NCBI RefSeq assembly: GCF_037477895.1
Contig: NZ_CP132744.1
Span: 1,674,001-1,738,000 of the forward strand
Length of the DNA stretch: 64,000 bases
Origin: Mycetohabitans endofungorum
GTDB taxonomy: Bacteria; Pseudomonadota; Gammaproteobacteria; Burkholderiales; Burkholderiaceae
Direction: 5' to 3'
Part shown: piece by piece, positions 33,982-42,138 of the stretch
Numbering within the stretch: position 1 is the stretch's first letter
Layout of the letters: each line of letters begins with the position of its first letter
Made by a program: the position numbers and the translations under genes
The notes under the pieces: model-generated
Seen by the model: the letters and a program-made list of their open reading frames with translations, nothing else
What the model was told of the DNA's origin: nothing
Databases searched by the model: none

Positions 33982-35537
33982 ACGCCGCTCCGGCAACCAG
34001 CGCCGCAGCCGCACACGCATCCCACCACGGCAACGCGGTGATGTCATGGGTGCTCGCGGCGGTCATCGGGCTAGACTATTTCGACAATGCCATTTTCTCG
34101 TTCTTCGCTACCTACATCGCCGGCGGCATCAACGCATCCCCCGACGAACTGGTGTGGGCCTCGAGCGCCTATGCGCTGGGCGCTGTGCTGGGCATCCTGC
34201 AACAGCATTGGTGGGTCGAGCGAATCGGCTATCGCCGCTACATCGCCGGATGCATGGGTCTCTACAGTGCCGGCGCGTTGCTGGCGGCGCTCTGCGACAG
34301 CTCCGCAGAACTGCTGTTCGCGCGAGGCATACAGGGCTACTTCGTGGGTCCGATGCTCGGCGCATGCCGGATCCTGATCCAGATCAGCTTCACCGCGCAG
34401 CGCCGAGCCGACGCGCTGCGGGTGTTTCTTACGCTGATCGTCTTGGGCAGTGCGCTCGCCCCGATCGCTGGCGCATGGCTGGTGTCGCATTTCGACTGGC
34501 GGGCACTCTTCGCTTGCACTGCGCCCGCGGGCTTCGTGCTCGGCGTGCTCGCGCTGTTGTCGCTGCCCGATACTGGGGACGTCGATCCGGCGCACCGCAC
34601 CGAGCCGCACTATTGGGCCTATCTGGTGTTCGCATTCGCGCAGGCCGCGTTGCAGATTGTCATGACGCAGCTGCGCTTCCAGCTGTTCACCGGCTCGCCT
34701 GGCTTGATCGTATTGACCGTATGCGGCATTGCCGGACTCGCCTGGTTTGTCCACCACCAATGGCATCACCCGGCGCCGCTGGTACGCATGCACGCGCTGC
34801 GCGAGCCTACGTTTCAGGTCGGGCTGGTGCTCTATGTGTTCTACTACTACCTATCGACGGGGTTCAGCTACCTGCTGCCCCGGCTGATGGAACGCGGACT
34901 GGGTTTTACGATCGAGAGCACGGGATATTTTAACGGCGTCACATCGTTGCTATCCGGCATGCTGCTCTTTGTCTACCTGCATTATTCGAAGCACGTGCCG
35001 CGCAAGAAATGGATCATCGTGCCCGGATTCGCGCTCGCGGCATTGGCCGCGCTGTGGACAGCGCAGATGTCGCCCCAGGCCGGCCACGACGCACTCGCCG
35101 CTCCGCTGCTGCTGCGCGGCCTGTTGCTGTTGTTCATCGTGCTGCCGGTCGCGAACCTGACCTTCCGCGTCTTCGAGATTGAGGCGTTCGCCCACGGCTA
35201 CCGGTTGAAGAATCTGGTGCGGCAACTCGCCATCTCATTCGCCACCGCGTCGATCATCATGCTCGAGCAGCATCGGCTCGCGCTGCATGAAACCCGCCTC
35301 GTCGAAGCCGCCAACCCATACAATCCGATTTTTTCTGCGGCACTGGACACGCTCAGCCGCAGCGTACTGGCCACCGGCAATCCGTCCGGTGATTCGCACG
35401 GCGTCGCCATCGCGCTGCTCGCCCGCAGTGTCGCGCAGCAGGCGAATTTCCTCGCTTCGCTGGATGGCTTTTACTTTCTTGCCGCGATAGCGCTCGTCGG
35501 CGGGTTGTTCGCTGCATGGCAGCGTGCATTGGACTGA
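33978..35537 (+). CDS. MFS transporter, DHA2 (EmrB/QacA)-like
   Basis: A 519-residue inner-membrane protein with about 14 hydrophobic segments. MSWVLAAVIGLDYFDNAIFS forms the first, and the region around GYRRYIAGCMGLYSAGALLA matches the loop 2-3/segment 3 of multidrug exporters. It ends in AIALVGGLFAAWQRALD. The ATG at 33978 overlaps the merR stop; an upstream extension of the frame is not used. The exported compound cannot be named. Drug or organic solute efflux is the family role. Confidence 0.85.
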   Translation: MNAAPATSAAAAHASHHGNAVMSWVLAAVIGLDYFDNAIFSFFATYIAGGINASPDELVWASSAYALGAVLGILQQHWWVERIGYRRYIAGCMGLYSAGALLAALCDSSAELLFARGIQGYFVGPMLGACRILIQISFTAQRRADALRVFLTLIVLGSALAPIAGAWLVSHFDWRALFACTAPAGFVLGVLALLSLPDTGDVDPAHRTEPHYWAYLVFAFAQAALQIVMTQLRFQLFTGSPGLIVLTVCGIAGLAWFVHHQWHHPAPLVRMHALREPTFQVGLVLYVFYYYLSTGFSYLLPRLMERGLGFTIESTGYFNGVTSLLSGMLLFVYLHYSKHVPRKKWIIVPGFALAALAALWTAQMSPQAGHDALAAPLLLRGLLLLFIVLPVANLTFRVFEIEAFAHGYRLKNLVRQLAISFATASIIMLEQHRLALHETRLVEAANPYNPIFSAALDTLSRSVLATGNPSGDSHGVAIALLARSVAQQANFLASLDGFYFLAAIALVGGLFAAWQRALD

Positions 35538-35554
35538 ATCGCGGGCAGGACCCG

Positions 35555-36394
35555 ATGTTCAGCAAAGTCTCCGGCTGGCTCGAGCGACGGCGCCGCGAGC
35601 GCGCGCTGCGCGAGTTCGCGATTTCTGACGCGCTATGGGCACACACCTGCGCGCGGCTGCCATTCCTATGCTATTTGACCGACGGCGATCAGGCGCGGCT
35701 GCGCGAGCTGGTCAGCCTGTTCCTGGCGCAAAAGACGTTCACGACCACACACGCGCTCGAGTTGACCGACGAGATCTGCGTGGACATTGCCACGCAGGCC
35801 TGCCTGCCGGTGCTGAACCTGGGCTTGGAGCTGTATCGCGGATGGGTCGGCATCATCGTCTACCCAGGCGAGTTTGTGATCCGCAAGACCGTCGAAGACG
35901 AAGCCGGTGTGGTCCATGAGATCACGCAGGATGCCAGCGGCGAAGCGTGGGAAGGCGGCCCGGTGATCCTGTCCTGGGAAGACGTGCAGATGACCGATGG
36001 TCGCGATGCGTACAACGTCGTGATCCACGAGTTCGCCCACAAGATCGACATGCTGGACGGCGATGCCGACGGCCATCCGCCGCTGATTCGCCGCTGGCAT
36101 GCAGCGCTGGAGTGCACTGAATGGGGCGACATCTTCGATAACGCGTACGATCAGTTCTGCGCGCGCGTGGACGCGGTTCCACCGCACCTCTGGGCACGCC
36201 TGGAGCGCGATTCGCTGATCGACCCGTATGCCGCCGAACACCCGTCGGAATTCTTCGCGGTCTGCAGCGAGGCGCTGTTCGTGCGGCCACACGCCTTCGC
36301 TGAGCAGTATCCGCAGCTGTACCGGCTGCTCGCGCGCTATTATCGACAGGACCCAGCCGGCACCGGGATCCTGAAAAATTCGCCAACCAACTGA
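35555..36394 (+). CDS. mtfA: MtfA-like zinc-dependent peptidase
   Basis: A 279-residue cytoplasmic metalloprotein of the MtfA (DgsA anti-repressor) family; E. coli MtfA binds the glucose repressor Mlc and has aminopeptidase activity. The zinc site HEFAHKIDMLDG (residues about 175-186) and the downstream HPSEFFAVCSEALF (Glu ligand region) are present. The ATG at 35555 (MFSKVSGWLERRRRE) is preferred to the upstream one inside the MFS gene. No ptsG-Mlc context is visible, so the regulatory partner is unknown. Confidence 0.9.
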   Translation: MFSKVSGWLERRRRERALREFAISDALWAHTCARLPFLCYLTDGDQARLRELVSLFLAQKTFTTTHALELTDEICVDIATQACLPVLNLGLELYRGWVGIIVYPGEFVIRKTVEDEAGVVHEITQDASGEAWEGGPVILSWEDVQMTDGRDAYNVVIHEFAHKIDMLDGDADGHPPLIRRWHAALECTEWGDIFDNAYDQFCARVDAVPPHLWARLERDSLIDPYAAEHPSEFFAVCSEALFVRPHAFAEQYPQLYRLLARYYRQDPAGTGILKNSPTN

Positions 36395-36509
36395 TTTTCG
36401 GGCATAATTCTGCCTTTTCCACCTTCGGAAAGTGGCTCGCGCACCGGCAGCGGACTGTCGACAGGGTGACGCGGCGGGCTGGCTACCGCTTGAAACCAAG
36501 GAACGTATC

Positions 36510-36776
36510 ATGAAGACAGGCATTCACCCCGATATCCGCGAGGTCGTGTTCCAGGACATGTCCAACGGCAAGACGTTCATCATCAGTTCAACGATCCAGA
36601 CGCGTGAGACGATCGAGCTTGACGGCAAAACCTATCCGCTCGCTAAGGTTGAAGTGTCTTCCGAATCGCACCCTTTCTACACGGGCGAGCAGAACAAGTT
36701 CATGGATACGACCGGCCGCGTCGAGAAGTTCCGCCAAAAGTTTGGCAACCGTGCCGGCGCGAAGGTCGCGAAGTAA
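36510..36776 (+). CDS. rpmE2: 50S ribosomal protein L31, type B
   Basis: An 88-residue ribosomal protein. It starts [20 protein letters not shown] and contains [20 protein letters not shown]. It lacks the CxxC zinc ligands of ordinary L31, which marks the zinc-independent (C-minus, YkgM-like) form. The coding frame is open upstream, but the ATG at 36510 is the family start. A terminator follows at 36871. Confidence 0.93.
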   Translation: MKTGIHPDIREVVFQDMSNGKTFIISSTIQTRETIELDGKTYPLAKVEVSSESHPFYTGEQNKFMDTTGRVEKFRQKFGNRAGAKVAK

Positions 36777-36870
36777 GCCCGGCCGCGGAGCGGCCGCCCG
36801 CGCTGGCGGCCACCCGGTACCTGGCAACGCCGCTTGCGGCGCGCCGCGCAGGCCGGGACAATTTCCATCA

Positions 36871-36895
36871 AGGGCAGCCTCGGCTGCCCTTTTCT
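36871..36895 (+). terminator. Rho-independent terminator after L31
   Basis: A 9-bp stem (AGGGCAGCC with GGCTGCCCT, 2-base loop as written) is followed by TTTTCT. Confidence 0.85.
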
Positions 36896-36964
36896 GTCAA
36901 CGGCACCCGCAGCACGACTACACTGCTGGATCGCCGATCACAAGAATAGGTCCAATCGCTACGC

Positions 36965-38722
36965 ATGAGACCCGTTGTCCGACTCACGGCCGCGGCCACC
37001 AACGCCCTGCCACGCTGGGCCTTGCTGACGATTTGCGTCGTCTATGCAGCATTCGGCCTGTTCGGCCGTGATCCTTGGAAGAACGAGGATGCCGCCGGCT
37101 TCGGCGTCATGTGGACGATGGCAAGCGGTACCTGGCGCGATTGGCTGCTGCCGAACCTGGTCGGCAAGCCCGTGACGACAGATGGGCCACTTGCCTATTG
37201 GGTCGGTGCCTCCTTTATCCGATGGCTAGATCCGCTGGTCGATCCGAGCAACGCATCGCGCCTCTACACCGGCGTGTTTTTCTGCATGACCTGCGCGTTC
37301 GTCTGGTATGGTGCGTACCTGCTTGGCCGGCGCCCAGAAGTGCAGCCGTTTAAATATGCGTTTGGCGGCGAACCGTTGCCACGAGACTACGGGCGCACGT
37401 TGGCCGATGGCGCGCTGCTGATCGTGCTGGGTTGCTTTGGGCTGGCCGAGCGCGGCCACGAGACGACGCCGCAAATCGCTGAAATGACTGCGGTCGCCAT
37501 GCTGCTGTACGGGCTAGTGCGCAGCCTCGACAAGCCCTTGCAAGGTGCGGCATGGACTGGCGTTGCACTAGGTGGCATCGCATTGGCGGGCAATCCGGTG
37601 CTGGCAACCGCATTGCTCGTGGCGATCGTTGCCACGGTCGGTCTGGTCCACGGCGTCCAGACCAAGCCGTTTGCCGTGGTCACGATGCCGTTGGCCCTCG
37701 CGCTGGGGCTGGCGTGGCCACTGGTCGCGCTATGGGTGTTCCCAGCGCATGCACCGGATTTCTTACGCACGTGGTTCCACGGCAACTTCGATGAGTATGC
37801 TGGGCCGCCGTCCAAGGCGCTGTTCTACGCGATTAAGAACTTGCCCCTGTTCACATGGCCCGCATGGCCACTTGCGATCTGGTCCTGGTACAGCTGGGGC
37901 GGCCTGCGCCGCGCACCGCATGTGGCAATTCCGATGTTCGTGTTCTGGCCCCTGCTGGTGCTGGTCGTGCTGCAAAGCCATCAAACCAACCGGTTTTTCA
38001 TGCTGCTGATTCCGCCGCTCGCGGTACTCGCCGCGTTCGGCCTGCCCACGCTGAAGCGCGGCGCGATCAACGCAATCGACTGGTTCGCGGTGCTCAGCTT
38101 CACAATCCTCGGCTCGTTCGTCTGGCTGGTCTGGCTCGCGAGCTTGACCGGCTTCCCGCATCCGCTAGCCCGCAACCTCGCGCGGCTGGTGCCCGGATTC
38201 CAGCCCGAATTCGCGCCCTTGTCGTTCCTGTGCGCGCTTGTCGTTACGCTCGGCTGGATCGCATTGGTACGCTGGCGCATCTCGCGGCAACCGAGGGTAA
38301 TCTGGCGCAGTGTCGTGCTGACCAGCGGCGGCACGACACTGATGTGGGTGCTGCTGATGACGCTATGGTTGCCCGTGGTGAACTACAGCCGGACCTACCG
38401 TGACGTCGCCACGCAAATTGCCACGCATTTGCCATCTGACTATGCATGTATCCAGCCGGTGCGTCTGGGTAACGCTCAATTGGCGACCTTCGCGTACTTC
38501 GGCAATATGCGCTTTGCATTTGGCGATGAGGATTGCGACGTACTGCTGCGACAGGACACGCACGATTTCAGCGCGCCGGGTGCCCTGCCGCCATACGCAT
38601 GGCACCTCGCATGGGAAGGACGCCGGACCGCGGATCGCGACGAGTTGTTCCGGTTGTATGTCAGGGTTGAGCGAACGAAGGCGCCACCGCACCGTGGTAT
38701 GAGGCATCGCACGGTCCAATAG
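36965..38722 (+). CDS. ArnT/PMT-like membrane glycosyltransferase
   Basis: A 585-residue polytopic membrane protein of the dolichyl-phosphate-mannose mannosyltransferase/ArnT superfamily (GT-C fold). After the first membrane segment comes GLFGRDPWKNEDAAGFGVMW, whose acidic pair matches the catalytic loop, then TTDGPLAYWVGASFIRWL. About 11-12 hydrophobic segments precede a C-terminal soluble part. It would move a lipid-linked sugar to an envelope acceptor such as lipid A, but the sugar and acceptor cannot be told from the sequence. Confidence 0.85.
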   Translation: MRPVVRLTAAATNALPRWALLTICVVYAAFGLFGRDPWKNEDAAGFGVMWTMASGTWRDWLLPNLVGKPVTTDGPLAYWVGASFIRWLDPLVDPSNASRLYTGVFFCMTCAFVWYGAYLLGRRPEVQPFKYAFGGEPLPRDYGRTLADGALLIVLGCFGLAERGHETTPQIAEMTAVAMLLYGLVRSLDKPLQGAAWTGVALGGIALAGNPVLATALLVAIVATVGLVHGVQTKPFAVVTMPLALALGLAWPLVALWVFPAHAPDFLRTWFHGNFDEYAGPPSKALFYAIKNLPLFTWPAWPLAIWSWYSWGGLRRAPHVAIPMFVFWPLLVLVVLQSHQTNRFFMLLIPPLAVLAAFGLPTLKRGAINAIDWFAVLSFTILGSFVWLVWLASLTGFPHPLARNLARLVPGFQPEFAPLSFLCALVVTLGWIALVRWRISRQPRVIWRSVVLTSGGTTLMWVLLMTLWLPVVNYSRTYRDVATQIATHLPSDYACIQPVRLGNAQLATFAYFGNMRFAFGDEDCDVLLRQDTHDFSAPGALPPYAWHLAWEGRRTADRDELFRLYVRVERTKAPPHRGMRHRTVQ

Positions 38723-38807
38723 CCAATCCTCAAGACCATAGGCTGCCGGGTGCCGCCGGCCGATAGCCGCGCTGTCCGCTCAACCCACCGTCCAACCCAC
38801 GCCCGAC

Positions 38808-40154
38808 ATGCTGACCGACGCCCGTCAAATTCTCTCCCTCGCCTGGCCCGTGCTGGTCGGCCAGTTGGCGATCATTGCGTTCGGCGTCATCGATACTGCC
38901 ATGGTCGGACGGTATTGTGCCACGGACCTGGCCGCTCTTGGACTCGGCTCGTCGATCTACATCTCGGTCTATATCGGTCTGACGGGCATCCTGGTCGCGC
39001 TGCAGCCCATCGCGGCACAATTATTCGGCGCGCACCGCCACGCGCAAATCGGCGAAGAAGTACGGCAATCGGCCTGGCTCGCCATCATACTGGCGCTGCC
39101 CGGCTGTCTGCTGTTGTACTTCCCGACGCCGTTGCTGCGCATTGCCGACGCACCGCCGGAACTCAATGAGCGCGCGCTCGCCTACCTGCGCATCCTGTCG
39201 CTCGGGCTGCCGGCCAGCCTGCTGTTCCGTCTCTTTAGCTCACTATCGAATGCAGTCGCGAAGCCGCGGCCGGTCATGCTGATCCAGCTTGGCGGACTGA
39301 TATTGAAGGTACCGCTCAATGCGCTGCTGATCCACGGCGCGTTCGGCCTGCCGGCGCTGGGTGGTCCAGGCGCCGCCCTCGCCAGCTCGATCATCAATTG
39401 GCTATCGGCCCTCGTCGGCATCGTGCTACTGCTGCGCGTCGATTTCTATCGCCAGTTTGCAGTGTTCGCGCAATGCTCGTGGCCTCACTGGCGGCAACAA
39501 CTGGCGTTGCTCAAGCTTGGTGTCCCAATGGGCCTGTCCTACCTGATTGAAGTCACATCCTACACATTCATGGCGCTGTTCATCGCGCGTTTCGGCACCA
39601 CGACGCTTGCCGGGCACCAGATTACCGGCAATGTCAGCGCAGTCCTGTATATGACACCATTGTCGATTGGCATCGCGACATCCACGCTGGTCGCCCAACG
39701 GCTCGGTGCGCGCGAATTCGCCGCTGCACGCATCCTATCCGCGCATGGGATCGGATTGGCCTCAGGCATCGCGCTGCTGTACGCAACGGTTATCATCGTG
39801 ATGAGGCCGTGGCTGATCACCGCCTATACGCCCGACCCGAATGTGGTTGCCGCCGCCATGCCGCTGTTGACGATCGTCGCTGTCTACCACCTGTGCGACG
39901 CGCTGCAGATCACTACTGCGTTCGCGCTGCGTGCGTACCAGGTCGCCGTGGTCCCGACGATAATCTACGCCATCGCGCTATGGGGCGTCGGCCTGGGCGG
40001 CGGATACCTCGCCGGCTTCGACCCACTACATTGGATGCCCGCGGCACTGACTGGCGCGCGCGGCTTTTGGTACGCCAATACGCTAAGCCTCGCGCTGGCA
40101 GCGGCTGGGCTGCTGGTCTATTGGTCAAGCGTCAGCAAAAGGATACACGCATAG
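38808..40154 (+). CDS. MATE-family efflux protein (NorM/DinF type)
   Basis: A 448-residue cation-coupled exporter with 12 hydrophobic segments in two similar halves. MLTDARQILSLAWPVLVGQL and DTAMVGRYCATDLAALGLGS open the first half. LALLKLGVPMGLSYLIEVTS and FGTTTLAGHQITGNVSAVLY are the matching pieces of the second. The substrate is unknown. It ends at a bidirectional terminator shared with the tRNA genes. Confidence 0.92.
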   Translation: MLTDARQILSLAWPVLVGQLAIIAFGVIDTAMVGRYCATDLAALGLGSSIYISVYIGLTGILVALQPIAAQLFGAHRHAQIGEEVRQSAWLAIILALPGCLLLYFPTPLLRIADAPPELNERALAYLRILSLGLPASLLFRLFSSLSNAVAKPRPVMLIQLGGLILKVPLNALLIHGAFGLPALGGPGAALASSIINWLSALVGIVLLLRVDFYRQFAVFAQCSWPHWRQQLALLKLGVPMGLSYLIEVTSYTFMALFIARFGTTTLAGHQITGNVSAVLYMTPLSIGIATSTLVAQRLGAREFAAARILSAHGIGLASGIALLYATVIIVMRPWLITAYTPDPNVVAAAMPLLTIVAVYHLCDALQITTAFALRAYQVAVVPTIIYAIALWGVGLGGGYLAGFDPLHWMPAALTGARGFWYANTLSLALAAAGLLVYWSSVSKRIHA

Positions 40155-40252
40155 GCGGCGTCGCTCGGTCCAGAAGCGGGCCACCGCTGGATGCGGTGAG
40201 CACGAATGCGCATGATTCGCCGCATCATGCCAGCGGCGCCTGGCAATATGAA

Positions 40253-40282
40253 ATAAAAAAGCCCGCATAAGCGGGCTTTTTT
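40253..40282. terminator. Bidirectional Rho-independent terminator
   Basis: A 6-bp GC stem (40261-40266 with 40271-40276, ATAA loop) is flanked by an A-run on the left and a T-run on the right. It serves the plus-strand MATE gene and the minus-strand tRNA genes. Confidence 0.88.
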
Positions 40283-40287
40283 AACTT

Positions 40288-40364
40288 TGGCGGAGTGGAC
40301 GGGACTCGAACCCGCGACCCCCGGCGTGACAGGCCGGTATTCTAACCAACTGAACTACCACTCC
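40288..40364 (-). tRNA. tRNA-Asp (GTC)
   Basis: A 77-nt cloverleaf. The acceptor stem is GGAGTGG with CCACTCC, followed by G and an encoded CCA. The anticodon loop reads CCTGTCACG (anticodon GTC) and the T arm has GTTCGAGTC. It lies 77 bases downstream of tRNA-Glu and is probably co-transcribed with it. Confidence 0.97.
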
Positions 40365-40441
40365 AATTCGACATCTTAGCGTGCAAGCGTTGGTTACTCT
40401 TGCATACTATACTGCGCGCACTTTTTGGTGCGCCTGATATC

Positions 40442-40517
40442 TGGCGTCCCCTAGGGGATTCGAACCCCTGTACTCACCGTGAAAGGGTGATGTCCTAGGC
40501 CTCTAGACGAAGGGGAC
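40442..40517 (-). tRNA. tRNA-Glu (TTC)
   Basis: A 76-nt cloverleaf. The 5' strand starts GTCCCCT and pairs with AGGGGAC, then discriminator G and encoded CCA. The anticodon loop reads CCTTTCACG (anticodon TTC) and the T arm has GTTCGAATC. Confidence 0.97.
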
Positions 40518-41093
40518 ATAATCTTTTCAGATTCTGTCTCGCTGTTTTGTTTAACAGCTCAGAAAGAACAACATTATAACGACGTTTTTTCCGTTTGTGA
40601 AGTCTTTTTGATCCGTTTCCTTCGTTTCAACGAAGACTTCACTCATTTCTGCCAAAACTTCACAATGTGTCCGTCTCGGAACAACGCCGCTTCCGTCATC
40701 AGCAGAGACCGAGATTATACGCAGACTGGTTTCGGGTCGGCAAGCATTTTTTCATTCATCTTGTCAGCGCAATGTGCGAATGCCCGCTCCTGCGTCGCGG
40801 CGCGACGCTCCCTGCCTGGCGTCAGCTACAACTGCCAGCAAAAGTCATTGCCGACAGACAGTTCCGGATGCCGCTGAGCGTGTAAGCGCTTGCGCGCTTC
40901 CCACTAACTGTTGATTTCGTGAACCAAAATTGCTCACTGGAAGCGCCGCGCGCTCAACCAAAGCCATGCGCAGCATGGCAACTTCAGCAGATGTATTTCG
41001 TCGCATCGGAAACGATACCGACATGCGCTTTCGTTACGTATCGTCTATGTTCCGCAGGTCGATGTGTGCACCGACATGACCGGTGTTGACGCT
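40518..41093. other. Gene-free spacer at the backbone/accessory junction
   Basis: I find no credible gene in these 576 bases. The one 89-codon frame (40608-40877) has no ribosome binding site and no recognisable protein signal. The part next to tRNA-Glu (40520-40680) is T-rich and presumably holds the tRNA promoter. The stretch links the conserved backbone to the accessory island. Confidence 0.5.
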
Positions 41094-41315
41094 TCAAGCG
41101 CTTTTTGATTGATGCTCCAGGATCTCCCGCATGAACTTCCACGCCATGTTGGGCATGCTCCGATACTCGTTAGAATCAGGCGAAAGTAGCCAGTTATCCA
41201 ATGTGCGCTTCTTCGTGCCGATCCGCTCCGCGAACTGCTCGCGCGTCATGCCCAGCTCACTCATCGCGTGACGCAAAAACTCCTGCTGCGTTTGAGGCGG
41301 CACTCCCTTCTTCAC
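41094..41315 (-). CDS. Small helix-turn-helix protein
   Basis: A 73-residue protein with a Cro/XRE-like HTH (SELGMTREQFAERIGTKKRTL, given here in two pieces: SELGMTREQF and AERIGTKKRTL). The tail SPDSNEYRSMPNMAWKFMRE resembles small regulators that accompany DUF2442 genes. It starts with GTG overlapping the upstream DUF2442 stop (GTGA at 41312-41315), so it is the last gene of a three-gene operon that it may autoregulate. Confidence 0.7.
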   Translation of the reverse strand: MKKGVPPQTQQEFLRHAMSELGMTREQFAERIGTKKRTLDNWLLSPDSNEYRSMPNMAWKFMREILEHQSKSA

Positions 41316-41569
41316 GCTGCGATCCCCGACTTGTGCCCGTTCACTTCGTCATACATCGCGTCGGGCGCGATATCGACGCCGTTCGGCCAGACCACCACGC
41401 CATCGCGAATCGTTGCCTGCGCAAAATATGACTCATCAGCCAGCGGGGCGAACACGCCGCTGAAATCGTCCTTCGACATGTCGACCACGCCTCGCAGACC
41501 GTCCGCAAACGAAACTTCGAGTCGATGACCCGGTAACACCTTCAACGCGGTTATGTTCCATGCAATCAT
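41312..41569 (-). CDS. DUF2442 protein
   Basis: An 85-residue protein of the DUF2442 family: ITALKVLPGHRLEVSFADG at the start, a central FAPLADESYFAQATI and the terminal VVWPNGVDIAPDAMYDE are family features. The ATG at 41569 (MIAWNITA) lies 5 bases after the DUF4160 stop. Pairs of DUF4160 and DUF2442 genes are common and have been suggested to act like toxin-antitoxin pairs. No activity can be read from the sequence itself. Confidence 0.8.
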   Translation of the reverse strand: MIAWNITALKVLPGHRLEVSFADGLRGVVDMSKDDFSGVFAPLADESYFAQATIRDGVVVWPNGVDIAPDAMYDEVNGHKSGIAA

Positions 41570-41574
41570 GATGC

Positions 41575-41835
41575 TCACTCCAAAGGAAGAATGGGTTTCG
41601 GTGTCGCGAGGGCGCGGCACAGTTCCCAATTCTCGTTGAGTTCGGCCCGGTGCTCCGATGCCCATTCCAACACGAGCGCGAGCGCCCGCTTCGGCAGTGA
41701 TCCCCGGATAACCTCCAGCGTATCGATGCGGATTAGCGCCTCAAGATCGCCATACCGGGCGTGGAAGTGGGCTGGGTTGTGATCTCGCCAGTACATGCTG
41801 ATGACGATTCCGAAAAAGGTGCTGATTGTAGGCAC
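41575..41835 (-). CDS. DUF4160 protein
   Basis: An 86-residue protein. The family pattern is clear: PTISTFFGIVISMYWRDHNP followed by AHFHARYGDLEALIRI (conserved HxH), then a helical C terminus (ALVLEWASEHRAELNENWEL). The GTG at 41835 fits the family start; an ATG at 41859 would add 8 residues. It is the first of three overlapping or abutting small genes that may form a toxin-antitoxin-like module. Confidence 0.78.
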   Translation of the reverse strand: MPTISTFFGIVISMYWRDHNPAHFHARYGDLEALIRIDTLEVIRGSLPKRALALVLEWASEHRAELNENWELCRALATPKPILPLE

Positions 41836-42099
41836 ACGGGCTCCCCAGGAAATACTCATTGAGTATATTAACTTATTTCGCCTGGGCGCGTCGAGCTATC
41901 GATTCATTCCGCGCACAATAGAAGCGAGCGTTACCGGATCGCCGCCCACAAGACGTGGTCATCGACGAACTGACGCGCCAGCCAACGATGCGACGGGCGA
42001 ACACGTCGATCACGAACGCCACGTACAACCAGCCCTGCCATGTCGAAAGTGGAGTAAGAGGCAGGGCGTAGTCGAACTATCTCCCTGCCTCTCCTCCCC

Positions 42100-42133
42100 G
42101 AACCGGACTTGCACCTCTCAGCGCATCCGGCTC
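42100..42133 (-). ncRNA. Group II intron domain V (catalytic hairpin)
   Basis: A 34-nt hairpin beginning GAGCCGGATGCG, with a GAGA-type loop and closing AGTCCGGTTC. It has the conserved size and ends of domain V and starts 5 bases after the intron-encoded protein stops. Confidence 0.9.
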
Positions 42134-42138
42134 TCCAT

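Noticed and set aside
40608..40877. An 89-codon frame in the spacer next to tRNA-Glu
   Set aside because: There is no ribosome binding site and the composition looks random, with many Ser/Arg/Cys residues. I treat the region as gene-free.
40365..41093. The tRNA-Glu/tRNA-Asp pair as integration site (attB) of the island
   Set aside because: The tRNA 3' ends, the usual integration targets, point away from the island, and I see no repeated tRNA fragment near the injection cluster. No integrase gene is present in the window.
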